DNA from: Rebecca billardiae RCC1528
Lineage: Eukaryota > Haptophyta
Direction: 5' to 3'
Assembly (NCBI GenBank): GCA_965240325.2
Contig: OZ251223.1
Span: 2,666,001 to 2,730,000, forward strand
DNA length: 64,000 nt
Position 1 is the first letter of the stretch. Each line of letters starts with the position of its first letter. The notes under the pieces were generated by a model. That model did not search any database. It was not told the origin of the DNA and worked only from the letters and a program-made list of their open reading frames with translations. Shown here piece after piece: positions 22,009-32,473 of the stretch. Made by a program: the position numbers and the translations under genes.

Positions 22009-22534
22009 TAATTTAATAAGGCCGAGCGGTTGGACCACGGCCACTATGATGACAGCTCCGAGCTCCGCCGTCGGAGCTGCTGCTGTCTAGCTCGGACGGA
22101 ACTGTCCGCGGTGACCGTCACTCTGCACTCACGTTACCAGCTCCTTGAGTCCTGTCAGAGTCCTGGATGGTCAGCCAGCCCGCAGCCGCCGAGCCGGCCG
22201 CCGGGCACCGAGGCCCGAGCGCCGCGCCTGCTGCCGCGGCGCTGGGCGTATAGTAGCCGCGTGGCTCGGACCAGCCGCCGCCGCCGGTTCGTGCGGCTGC
22301 GGACTCGACTGAGAATTTCTCGACGACTTTCTCGGATTCCACTCCCGACTCCGCTTCATGGCTTCGTGTTCGTCACGCCTCACGGGATTCACACGTATCG
22401 CACGGCACGTCGTCGTTGGCCCCGGACCCGCAGTTCCGGAACGGCCATTGTCGAGTCGTGGCCCGTGACCCGTATTCCAGTGGGTGGGATCACCCCTGGC
22501 ACAGTGCCAGCACACTCGCTCGCAATGTGTTTGA
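22009..22534. other. Intergenic gap between element copy A and the next gene
   Basis: 526 bp downstream of the Cys-rich membrane gene, which reads on the minus strand. No coding signal; probably holds that gene's 3' end. Confidence 0.45.
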
Positions 22535-23511
22535 TCACATGTCCGCAGCAAAGCCCGCGTCGCCACCATCGCCACCACCATCACCGCCGCCATCGCCGCC
22601 ATAGTACCCGCCATCACCGCCGCCATAGCCGCCGCCATGATGATAGCCCCCGCCGTGGTCACCGTGATCGGCAACTGCCTCTCCGACCAAGTACCCGCCG
22701 ACAAGCCCAGCGGCTCCCGCGGCTGCCACTGTCCCACCCCCATCTGCGCACGAGCAGCACACATGCCAGGCGCGCGAGCGCGTCACCCGTCAGGCTGCGG
22801 AGGCGCTGGAGTGGTTGCGTGGAGGCACGCGCGCACGCACATCCACCGCCGCCGCCGTAGCCTGGACCGTAGGCTGGGCCGTAGCTCGGGCCATAGCCAG
22901 GAGCACCGTACGGCGGTGGGGGTCCACTGCCCATCACCATGTTCTGCTGGGGCTTCTGTTGTGCTGCCTGGCAGCACTTGTAGATGCCAAAGACAATGAT
23001 GGCGAGCATGATCAATGCTGCGCTCCGGTGTGTGTGGGGGGGGAGGGGCACGGAGGCGCGGGTGCGTGTGAGAGCGGCCCCGTGCTTTCCAAATCGCCTC
23101 GAGGCACGAGCGCGTACAAATGATGCTACCGATGATCTGCCCCCCACCAAAGGGGTTGCGCTCCTCGCGCTCGTGATGCGAGGGGCCGTTTCGGCTCGTC
23201 GGCGCACCGCCGTGGTCCTCGCAGATGCGGGATCGGTCTGCCTGGGACACGCGAGAACCCGCGCGGGCGCACTTGTAGCCGTAGTTGCACATGACGCATG
23301 TACCCGGGGATGGACAGCAGTAAGAGCTACCGTCCACCTGACCGCAGCATTGCCCAGGTGTCTGCTTGAACGCCTCGTCGCACTTCCCGCCAGGCTGGCA
23401 GCACACCTGGCAGGGTGTGAGCTCCTGCAGACGTCGGCTGCTGACAGGGTGAGGGGGCGGCGACGAGCTTGCGCCCGCGAGAGCGAGGAGCGGCAGACAC
23501 CTCCACCACAT
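22535..23511 (-). CDS. Type I membrane protein with Cys-rich ectodomain and Gly/Tyr/Pro-rich tail, unknown family
   Basis: Three exons on the minus strand, 23511-23118, 23017-22841 and 22743-22535, with introns of 100 and 97 nt (GTACG and GTGCG donors, GCGCAG acceptors), give 259 residues. Seen: a signal peptide (MWWRCLPLLALAGASS), an ectodomain with closely spaced cysteines (CQVCCQPGGKC, CCGQVDGSSYCC, CVMCNYGYKC), one membrane span created across the first splice junction (IIGSIISLIMLAIIVFGIYKCC), a PPPPYGAPGYG tail, a glycine-zipper-like hydrophobic stretch (VAAAGAAGLVGGYLVGEAV) and a Gly/Asp/Tyr/His-rich end. The Cys spacing recalls granulin-like or other small disulfide folds, but I cannot assign one. 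The tail motifs resemble WW-domain ligands. Divergent from another Cys-rich gene 353 bp away. Confidence 0.75.
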
Positions 23512-23864
23512 CGGTCTCCCCGAGGTTCGCGACGCGTCGCGCGGCCACCGGCAGCCAGCGGGCAGCAAGCCCTCCTGCTCAGAGCCGACCGTGCGTGCAA
23601 TTGTTGAGACAGTACCGGTAGGCGGGTAAAGTATTATGGCGGTATCACACACAATCTCCCATAGTAGTATTGCGCCAAAGTCCAGGATGGCGGCTCAGGG
23701 ATCCGGCTGACCAGCTGGCGGTTGGCGGCGCCGGCCGCCCGCCGCCGGCGGCTTGGACGACCAGTACCGAAGCTTGCTCGAAGCTGCAGTCGTGCACTGC
23801 AGCTCCCAGTGGCAGCAGGGCTCAAAATCCCGCCGCCGCCGCAAAGCAGGCTTGGCAGCTGGGC
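23512..23864. promoter_or_regulatory. Bidirectional region between two Cys-rich genes
   Basis: 353 bp between start codons. On the plus side it contains a short upstream ORF reading MAAQGSG (from about 23689), which could dampen translation of the downstream gene if it is transcribed. Confidence 0.45.
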
Positions 23865-24815
23865 ATGGCCGGCGAAGCGCGCAAGGCGCGCAGCGTGAAG
23901 CTCTGTGCGGCGGGCGCGACGCTCGTCGCCCTGGGTGTGGTGGGTCTCCTCGGCTCCGACGCGGATCCCTCGTTCTCGAGGCGGGCGCAGGCGCTGAGGC
24001 GGGACAGCCCAAAGGACTCAGACGAGTGTGTCGCCTGCATTCAGCAGATCCACGAGACCCGTGAGCAGGAGCACGAGGCGAAGAGCAACGAGAGAGAAGC
24101 CTGTCGTGAAGCCGCGCGCACGTGCCAGGACAACTGTGGGGACAACAAGGAGTGCGTGAAAGAGTACGCGCGCGCGCGCGCCCGGTGCGGCGAGAGGCTG
24201 CACATGCGCTATGTTCTGCGTCGGCTCTTTCGCAGGGTTCACGCTCGGGATCCCGCGCTCGCACGCGATCTGCCCGCGGCAGGTGCAAACTAGACGAGCA
24301 CAAGTGCAAGGCGGACAGCGCGGATCGCCACGCAGAGCACCTCTCGCTCCGCGGCATGATCCAAGACCACCACCAGTGCCACCAGCCGTGCCACGGCCTC
24401 AGCGACGAGTGCCAGAGCTGCATCGACAACGTGCACGCCCTGCGGCACCAGCACCGTGAGGCTCTGGAGCGCGAGAAGGAGCAGTGCGAAGACGAGCTGG
24501 AGAACTGCTATACTGACTGCGAGGTGAACGACAAGAAGTGCAAGCTGCGGTGCGTTGCGTGCGTGTGGGAGCGGGCGCGCCGCCACGGCTGCCGCTGCCG
24601 CTGCGCAACCTCTCATGACTGTGCCGCGCCGCACCCCTCCCCTCCCTCTCCTCCCGCAGGTGCAAGGACGCTGCGGATGACTGCCACGATCAGAGCAGGG
24701 CAAGGCACAGAGAACACCTCACGCTGCATGGAATGGTGCAGGATCACCACAAGTGCAAGGCGATCTGTGACGAGACCGGCGACTACGGTGGCCACTACAG
24801 CTATGGAGATGATGA

Positions 24816-24846
<31 letters not shown>

Positions 24847-24858
24847 TACCTCGATTGA
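23865..24858 (+). CDS. Cysteine-repeat protein with N-terminal hydrophobic anchor and poly-Asp tail, unknown family
   Basis: Three exons, 23865-24163, 24283-24549 and 24660-24858, joined across 119- and 110-nt introns (GTACG and GTGCG donors), give 254 residues. One hydrophobic segment (LCAAGATLVALGVVGLLG) near the N-terminus acts as signal peptide or anchor. The rest is about two and a half copies of a helical Cys unit: DECxxCI..., a charged helix, then C...C..xC near DNKEC/NDKKC, CK......C, and EHLSLRGMIQDHHQC or EHLTLHGMVQDHHKC. Both introns interrupt the same point of the repeat (just before CK) in the same phase, so the exons grew by duplication. The protein ends with 13 consecutive Asp residues and YLD, a likely calcium- or mineral-binding tail. 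No known family recognised. Confidence 0.75.
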
Positions 24859-25702
24859 GCCCGTGGGTCCATTCCATCGATGAGAAGGGCGCTGCGGGTG
24901 ACGCGGGGATGCATGCTATGCAAATCGCGCACGCAGTGGCGCCCATTGTTCGTGACTTCGGACTCACTCCGAGTCCGACGGCAGGTCGCCGTGGGTGACC
25001 CCGCCGCCCCGCCCGCTGCGCGGGTCACAGGCGGCGGGGCGAGGCCGAGGAACGCTCAACGCCGGGTCGCCGCGGCGCAGCACGGGGGCGCACGGCGGCG
25101 TACTCGGCCGCCGCGGATGACCGTCGGATATAGGCCGCGTGTAATATACGTAAATATTACGTTGACTCGGCCACCGTGCCTACCGTACCGAGCTACTCAG
25201 CTACTACTATTAGAGTGCCTATAATTTTAGCCTATACCGTAACTGCATGTCCGCGGTAGTATGATAATGAATCATCGCCCGCCCGCTGCCGCCGGCGGCG
25301 GAGTATGGCACTAAGCGACTAAGGCACTATCCGCACTATGACCCGTGTCCGTGAGGCCCGGCGCATCCGCGGATTCCGACGATCCGTCCGCGCGCCGTCG
25401 TGACTGTCACTGACTAATATGGGCGGATGTGAAGCAGCCGGCAGCTTCAGACTATACAGAAGCCTACTAAGGCCGGAACATGAGTACCAGTGTGCTGATG
25501 TGTGTAACATGCACTGCCGACTGCGCCTGCGGCCGTCGGATTGACGGAAACTTCGGGACCGCGGTCGGAAGCGTAAGCGTTGGCTGCGACATGGTGCGAC
25601 GGCCCGGGCCGTGGCGGGCCCGGATGGAGAGCGTAGCACCCTCATGCGCTCATCCGACGGCGGATGGGGCCACCCACGCGTGCATACGTCATACGCCAGC
25701 CC
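24859..25702. other. Convergent intergenic gap
   Basis: 844 bp between the Cys-repeat gene and dUTPase, which converge on it. No coding signal or named element. Confidence 0.5.
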
Positions 25703-26412
25703 TCACGCGGAGGGCTGCTCCGAAGCGTTTGCGTCCAGCGGCCGCTTGACTCCGGCCGCGGACTCATCTTTGGCAGCGACGCCAGTCGAGCCAAAGCCGC
25801 CAGCAGCGCGCTCGGTATCATCCAGCGACTCGACCTCCACAACGTCCGGGGTGGAGATGCGCTCGAGGACGAGCTGAGCGACGCGATCGCCGCGCTTCAC
25901 CTCGAAAGCAGTCTCGGAGTGATTGAAGAGGAGGACACCGACGTTTCCACGGTAGTCACAATCGATGACGCCGGCGCCAACATCGATGAAGTGCTTCCAC
26001 GCAAGGCCTGACCGTGGGGCTGCACGATGAGGAGGGCACGAAGGGGGAAGCGGGCATGAGCGCAGAGCTGCGCGAAACCGGCGCCAGTCGCTTGGGATGG
26101 GCACGGACGGACCCGCCCGGTCGCGTGTGCGCGCGGAGTGGCGCGCGCACCGATCCGGCCATAGTGCCCGTCGGGAATGGCCATCTCGAGGTCTGTCTTG
26201 CACAGGGCCTTGCCGCGCGGCGGGATGGTGCAGTCGTACGCGGACGACAAGTCGTACCCCGCGGCGCCCGCCGAACCGCGAGCAGGCAGCAGCGCGAACT
26301 CAGAGATCTTCTTCACGCGGAGGACCGACATGACGGAGCCGAGCACGAGCTGACGGTTGGTCGCAGACACACTTTCAGGTCGGAAAGGACCAGTGGCCAG
26401 TGCACGACGCAT
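25703..26412 (-). CDS. DUT: dUTP diphosphatase (dUTPase)
   Basis: Two exons on the minus strand, 26412-26151 and 26019-25703, with a 131-nt intron (GTGCG...GTGCAG), give 192 residues. The trimeric enzyme hydrolyses dUTP to dUMP and pyrophosphate, keeping uracil out of DNA and feeding dTMP synthesis. All five motifs are present: AGYDLSSA (51-58), PRSGLAWKH (about 89-97, built across the splice junction), [12 protein letters not shown] (about 102-113), [13 protein letters not shown] and the C-terminal P-loop-like [10 protein letters not shown]. About 27 extra N-terminal residues precede [12 protein letters not shown] and could be an organelle presequence; a start at that second Met is also possible. 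A KRPL segment near the C-terminus may be a nuclear signal. Confidence 0.95.
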
Positions 26413-26631
26413 AATTTCAAATTCGTTGTCCGTGCCGCCACCCCGTCACTGGTCACCGGGCGGGCAAAGGGCCGCCCACTGCTGCAGTGCTGAGCAATCC
26501 GCTGCGGAATCAACTCAATCAAGACAAAAGGAGAAAAAGGAGAAAGAAGCGTCGAAGCGCAGGCTTGCGCAGCGCGCTTGCGCGGAGGCCGAGCGCCCAG
26601 TGGTTGGCCGGGCGGTCACTGCGCCGCCAGC
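26413..26631. promoter_or_regulatory. Bidirectional region (dUTPase / SLC25 carrier)
   Basis: 219 bp between the start codons of two divergent genes, so a shared promoter is likely. AT-richer next to the dUTPase start (ATAATTTCAAATTCG). Confidence 0.5.
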
Positions 26632-27761
26632 ATGGAGCAGCTCATCGAGGCGTCGAGCGCGGGGGTGGCCGGGATGATCGCGACGACTTCGGTGTACCCA
26701 CTCGAGGTTGTCAAGACCAACATGCAGGCGCAGACGCGGTCACGCAACACAGCGGAGGGCGCGTCCGCGCGGACAGAGCGGCCAAAGAGCATCGCGGACG
26801 TCGTGCGCGAGGTGTACACGCGTGATGGTGCGGAGGGATTCTACGCAGGGAGCCAGATAGCCGCGGTGCAGGCGTTCATCGAAAAGTTTGTCTACTTCTG
26901 TGCGCGCCGCCGTGCGTGCCCCTGCACGCGCTATGGCGCGCAGCGCCGCGGAGTCCGCTCAGTCAGCCGCGCGCTGTCGCGGCGTGCGCAGACACCTACT
27001 CCGGGCTCAAGGAGCTGTACAGCCGGCTGACCGGGGGCCTCTCGCTGAAGGCCACGCTGCTCATTGGCTACGTCTCCGACTGGTCGCACCTGGCTCTCAC
27101 CATGCCCGCCGAGCAGATCGCCGTGCGCATGCAGACGAGGCAGTCGGGCTCTGTGCTCGACGCGCTCTCTGCCATCGTGGCCGAGAAGGGTGTGCTCGGG
27201 CTGTACCGGGGCATCGCGGCGTACGTGGTGCTCGGGCTGAAGCCGGCGATTCAGCTGACCGTGTTCGAGGCACTGAAGAAGCGCGTGCTCGCTCGCGCCA
27301 CCGGGAGCGCCGCTTCCGGGCTGAGTGCGGCGCAGGCGTTTGCGATCGGCGCGATTGCGCGCGCGGTCGCGACCGTCCTTGTCTTCCCGTGCACGCGCGC
27401 CAAGGTGCTGATGATGACGAGCGCGGCAGCCAGTGCGCAGGCGGAGGGCGGCACACATGGCGGTGGGCCGGGCACGCAGCCGTCGGCGCCCGCGCGCACT
27501 AGCGTGCTCCAGCTCCTGCTGCAGAGCGTGCGTGACGAGGGCCCCCTCTCCCTCTATCAGGGCATCAAGCCAGAGCTGGTGCGCGGCGTGCTGTCCTCGG
27601 CTGTCATGCTGATGGCCAAGGAGAAGATCGCCGCGGCGAACCGCAGCGCGATCGAGGCGCTGCTGCGCCCGGCGCCTTCTGCGCAGCATCGTGTGGGCGC
27701 TGCCACACCGTCGACGCCAAGAGCACCGGCTGGTCCGAGATCGTCGTCCTCGGCAATATGA
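26632..27761 (+). CDS. Mitochondrial carrier family (SLC25) protein, possibly peroxisomal-type nucleotide carrier
   Basis: Two exons, 26632-26899 and 26992-27761, with a 92-nt intron (GTGCG...GTGCGCAG), give 345 residues. Three carrier repeats are visible with their PX[DE]xx-type signatures: PLEVVKTNMQ, PAEQIAVRMQT and a divergent third, PCTRAKVLMM. Each is followed by a G-x-x-G-type segment (GFYAGSQ, GLYRGI, SLYQGI). The junction restores KFVYFYTYSGLKELY, a pattern seen in peroxisomal adenine-nucleotide carriers (SLC25A17/PNC type). Members exchange small metabolites across mitochondrial, peroxisomal or plastid membranes. The exact substrate cannot be read here. A Gly/Ala/Thr-rich insert of about 35 residues sits in the third repeat. 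Confidence 0.85.
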
Positions 27762-28024
27762 ATAACATCATCGTCGTCGTCATCTTAATTTTATTTTTTG
27801 CGCCCGGCCCCGGGGGCACGCGCCCGCGGGGGCGCTGCACGACCGAACTACTTTGATCGAGAGTTCGAGACGACGGCTGGGCGACGCGTGGCACCGCGAC
27901 GGCACCGCGGTGGCGCACGCGCGTCGACGCCAGTCGCCAGTCGGTGCGTCGAGCCGTTCCGAGCTCGGCGGCGACGGACCATGGAAATCGTGATGATGAC
28001 TGATGGGCGACTGACGAGGGGCCG

Positions 28025-28072
<48 letters not shown>

Positions 28073-28220
28073 ATAATGCTATATGATTTAAAGACACAGG
28101 CATGTGAGGGCGTAGCTCCGTCCTGATATTCGATACTATCGGCATTAGAGTGAAACTGCGGTAGTTAATAAATAAAGTACGACAGGCAATCGCGGGCAAT
28201 AAGAAGGAGCTGCATGTCAC
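27762..28220. repeat. Intergenic gap with a pure GA microsatellite
   Basis: Contains an uninterrupted GA run at about 28026-28068. Otherwise no feature; ends at element copy B. Confidence 0.6.
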
Positions 28221-29920
28221 GTTATGGCCCGCGCGGTGCAGGGCGGAGCGCGCAGCGTGGAGCCCGCACCAGCGGGCCCGAACAACGTTTCAAAAAGATC
28301 TTTGATCAAGAAAAAAGGGACGGGGGACGATTTTCATGGCTGGAGGAGACCGAGTTTCGAATTTTGAGACCCTCTCTAACATGCATCACGGCCGAAAAAG
28401 GTCGCGCCCACGGCAAGTTCATAGTAAAGCGTGGCGCGGAGTGACGCCCGTCCAAAAAACTTCACGCCCTTTAGGATCCCTAACGTAACGAACCGTTACA
28501 AGCGATTTTTCCGGCCAATGAGATTGCAGCAAGGTCCAAGGTCGGGGCAAGGAGCGATGACGTATCTAGATAGAGATTGCCGCGAACCGATGTGACCATG
28601 TACGTCCCTTGAATCAGTTGAATCAACTATTCAATCGCGCCGTGTCTGTATCAGGAGCCGACGAGGCAAGGGTCAGTAGCCGATGGGCCAACCTCGGCGA
28701 ATCTCAATACTATCTGACGCGAACGGACTTGGTTGGGCGCGCGCGTGGCCCCGGGCGGCGGCCCACCAGAGGCGGCCCGCGTTTGGTCTTTGGAGGCGAG
28801 CCACGGGCACGAGGCTCACGAGCGACCGACGGGTGAGGACGGCGATGGGCAGGTGCGCGCGGCGAATGGCGCCTGGAGCGCGCGGCTGCGGCGGGTCCCG
28901 ACTGCCGTCGACATCGCGTTCGTCGTGCCCCCGCTCACTCCGCGCGCCCCCGCCGCCCCTGCCGCCCTGTCGATGCCTCGCTCGGCGCGGCCTTGCGCGG
29001 CCCCGGCGCGTCCGCGAGCCGGCGCCGCAGCCGCCGCCCTGTGTTCGGGCTCTCGCAAGCTCGGGGGCAGCGGCGCCTGATGCCGGACTGATCGATCTCT
29101 GAGCCTTCGACTTCACCACGCGCCGCCCTTGCCATGCCTTTCCGGGGTCTCCCAGAACTCTTCTTGATTGAGAGAGAGCAGGCGCGCCGACGATCCGAGT
29201 CCATCGTCGGTCGACTCTGAGCGAGGGCTACGCCTCGGAACTGAACGGTACTCTACGAGGAGGACGAGCTGCGCGGGCGACGGTGGTGCGTGACGTCCCC
29301 AGAGCTGGCCGTGCCTCTGCAACGCGTGCCGAGCCTGATCGAGGTGTGTCAGCTGCCCGTGCACGCGCGGCGAGTGCGCGAACCGGATCACCGGTGCCCT
29401 CGCACCTCGGCACCGTGCTCCCTCGGGCTGTCAGCTCCGCGTGGCCTGGCGTGCACGTAGAGTTGCGCTCATGCGTCGATCACGCCTCGCGCCCGCCTGT
29501 CGGCCGTCGCGCAGGCGCTGGTCGAACCCTACTCGGACCCTACTCCTCCAGCCCTACTCCCGGGCGCTGCCGGCGCGGGGGGTGACCCCGGGGACAGCGG
29601 TCAGCAGCAGCGGCCCGAACGAATCCGCGGCCCCGCACCGTGCTCCCTGGCTGTCAGCTCCGCGTGGCCTGGTGTGCACGTGGAGTCGCGCTCATGCGTC
29701 GATCACGCCTCGTCGCATCCGCCTGTACACAATCGGCCGCCGCGCCGGCGGCTGCAATGGGCCCGCCCGGCGCGGCGGGCGGCGGCGCGCCGCTGATGGA
29801 GTCTAGTTGTACGGGCATATGCAACTGGTCTGTCAATAGACGACTGCGACGGAGGGTGCACCGCCACCGCGGGCCCTGAACTACGTTCGTTCTACGGAAA
29901 AAGGACCGCGGAACGCGGTC
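28221..29920 (-). mobile_element. Dispersed non-coding element, copy B, inverted relative to copy A
   Basis: The 1,700-bp reverse-complement counterpart of 20392-22008. It starts with GTTATGGCCC and ends with GGACCGCGGAACGCGGTC (to 29920), directly followed by a TA microsatellite. A roughly 150-bp block next to the 28221 end matches copy A closely, including CTTGATCAAAGATCTTTTTG in reverse. Both copies also hold the near-palindrome CGTAACGAACCGTTACA (28484-28500 here). The sub-repeat carrying GCTGTCAGCTCCGCGTGGCC occurs at least twice. No coding potential recognised. Confidence 0.6.
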
Positions 29921-30920
29921 ATATATATATATAAGAAACTGGGGCTTGAGCTGAGGCGGCGCGTGTCGCCCGAGCCGGCGGCGGGTTCGCGCGCGAGTGC
30001 GCGTGGTGGGCAGCTAATAATCATCATATATAATGCTGTCGTCGATCGAATGGCGTGCAGGCAGGCGCCAGGCCCAGCAGGCTGCGTGACGTCTGACGAC
30101 TCATGTCTCATGAATCTATCTCATCCGGTCGTCGTTATTATTACATCAGACAGATGATAACAGATCAGCGCCCGGCGAACGTAGTTATGATACCGAGACC
30201 GAGCAGGATACTGCGGCGGCACGGCCAGACCGACTGCGGCGGCGCACAACGCCTGGTACCGTTGGTACGATAATGTCGTAGCTGCTGGTGCGCGCCTGCG
30301 CGGCACCAACGCCGGCGGCGGCGGCGCTAGCTAGACACAGGCTGTGACCTGTGCGAGGCGCGGCTCGAGGCGCGCAGCGGTGGCCTGCGTGCGAGCAGCC
30401 TGTGCGGACGTGCCGATCGGAAGGGCTCGAAAGAGGCTCAAGACGCACCCCGCCGTCGATGGAAGCAGATGAGCAGCTGGCGATGGTGCCGCGGCCGTCG
30501 GTGCCGCCGGGTCCCGCAGGCCGGCGGCGCGACGGTGCGAGCGCGGAGAAGCAGCCAGCGTGATGGCTCGGGCCGAGTGGCTGTGCAGCCACGCTCCGAG
30601 GGTGCACGTGCTGCGTGGTGATGAGTGGAGTACGCGTGTCGTGTATGGTAGATGCTACATGCAAAGCGCAGAAACAGAGAGCAGGCTCACGACGATGGCG
30701 TGAGTGCGGAGGCGGGTGAAGCCGGCCCGCGCACGGACGTGCGGAGGCGTGCGTGCCTGGGGGCGCGCACGGTCGCCCGCGTGGTGGAGGCAGAAAGGGG
30801 CGGCGATTGCCGAGCCCGCCTGGTGGCCACGCGCGCGGCCGAGCGCCCACGCGCCCATCCCGCGCCGCCGCCGGCGCGACCGAGCGCCACGCCCCGAGCG
30901 AGCGGCGGGCGTGCGGGCGC
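29921..30920. other. Intergenic gap downstream of the RRM gene
   Basis: Begins with a TA run abutting element copy B (29921-29932). The part near 30600-30920 probably holds the 3' UTR of the minus-strand RRM gene. No additional gene supported. Confidence 0.45.
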
Positions 30921-30995
30921 CTAGAAGAGCTGGAAGCTGCCGCCGCCCGGCGCGCGGTGCGCGCAGCTGCCGCCGCCGCCGCCGTGGTGGTGGTG

Positions 30996-31036
<41 letters not shown>

Positions 31037-32435
31037 TCATCGCGCCGACGGCGAGCCTGGGCGCCATCGGCATGCCTTGGCCAAAGAAGGGCCCCTCGTG
31101 CTGGATGTACTCGAAGCGCGAGTTGGCGGCGGCGGCCGGGTGCTGCGAGGTGGTCGCGGCGTGCGCGACCGGCTGCGCGCGCGGCACGAGGGTGAGCGGC
31201 TTGTCGAGCGTGGTACAGAAGGGGCTGTAGCGCGGCAGCTGCGCGTGGTGCGCATAGTAGGCGTGGTGGTGCTGCGCTGCCGGGTGGGGCACGCCGCTGT
31301 GCGCGGGCTGCGCCGGGGGCACCGCGCCGTGGGCGTGATGGAGCGCGCCGTGCGGCTGGCCGACCACGACGGGCGTCGGCACCGCGCAGCCGTGCAGCTG
31401 CGGACTGGGACTGAGGGCCGAGGCGGAGGCGGAGGTGAACGTGGCTGAGCTCGGGGCGGCGGCGGTGGCAAGGAACGCCTCTGCCGCGGAGATGGCCGCG
31501 CCCATCGCCTTGGGCGGCAGCGGCGCGCTGCACGGCGGCCTGAGCGCGCCGCCGTGATGCGAGCCCGCGAGCAGCGAGTGCATGTACCCGGCAGCGTCTG
31601 CAGCGCCGAGCGCGTGCGCGTGTGCGCACGGCGCGAGGCTGGGCTGCACGGCGGCGGGCTGCGGCGCGCACGCCGGCAGGGGCGCGGCGCCGCGCTCGGC
31701 CGCGCCGCCGCCCGCCGCCGAGACGCTCGCGTGCCCGAGCGGCGAGGGCAGGCCGCACGTGCCCGCTGCCGGCCCGATCGGCGCGTGCGCGCTGCTCGTC
31801 ACCGGCACGCCGGGCGACACGAACGCGGCGGCGCCGAGCGGCGGCGCGGAGGCCGGCTCGAGCGGGGCGGCGCCCGTCAGTACGGCTGGGTGCAGAGCGG
31901 CGTGTGGCGTGCTGAAGCCATGCGGCGGCGCGCACGGCGCGAGCGGTGCGCTCACGCCGCCCACCGACGCGCCCGGCGCGCAGCTCGTGCCGACGCCTAG
32001 CCCGGCGCTGCCCGCGAGCGCGGCGCCGGCGTGCGCGAGCGCCCCGTCGGCGCCGGACCCGAGGCCGACGCCGTCGGCGACACTGCCCGCAGGCGGGTGC
32101 ATGCCGTGTGCGAAGGGCGAGCACGTCGGTGGCGGCGGCGGCGCGAGCGGCAGAGCGCCGAGGCTCGGGCTCACGCTGGGTGCGCAGTACGCGGCCGCCG
32201 AGAGCGGCGCGCCCGCAGCCGCGCCCGCCGCCAGGCTCAGCTCGGCCGCCGGCTGGCAGAGCGGCGCGCACACCGCGGCCGCCGCCGGCGGATGTGTGGG
32301 TGGGTGCGTGGCCGCGCCGGTGTGGGCAACGCCGAGTGACGCCGCGAGCAGCGCGAGCTGCGCCTGCACGGCCGCGCCGTCAGCGCCGGGGCCCACGGCC
32401 GGCAGACCTGCACTCACCGTCCCAGAGGCGCCTGC

Positions 32436-32473
<38 letters not shown>

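Noticed and set aside
29921-29940. TA run at the end of element copy B as a target-site duplication
   Set aside because: It is a simple microsatellite and copy A has a different flank, so no duplication can be shown.
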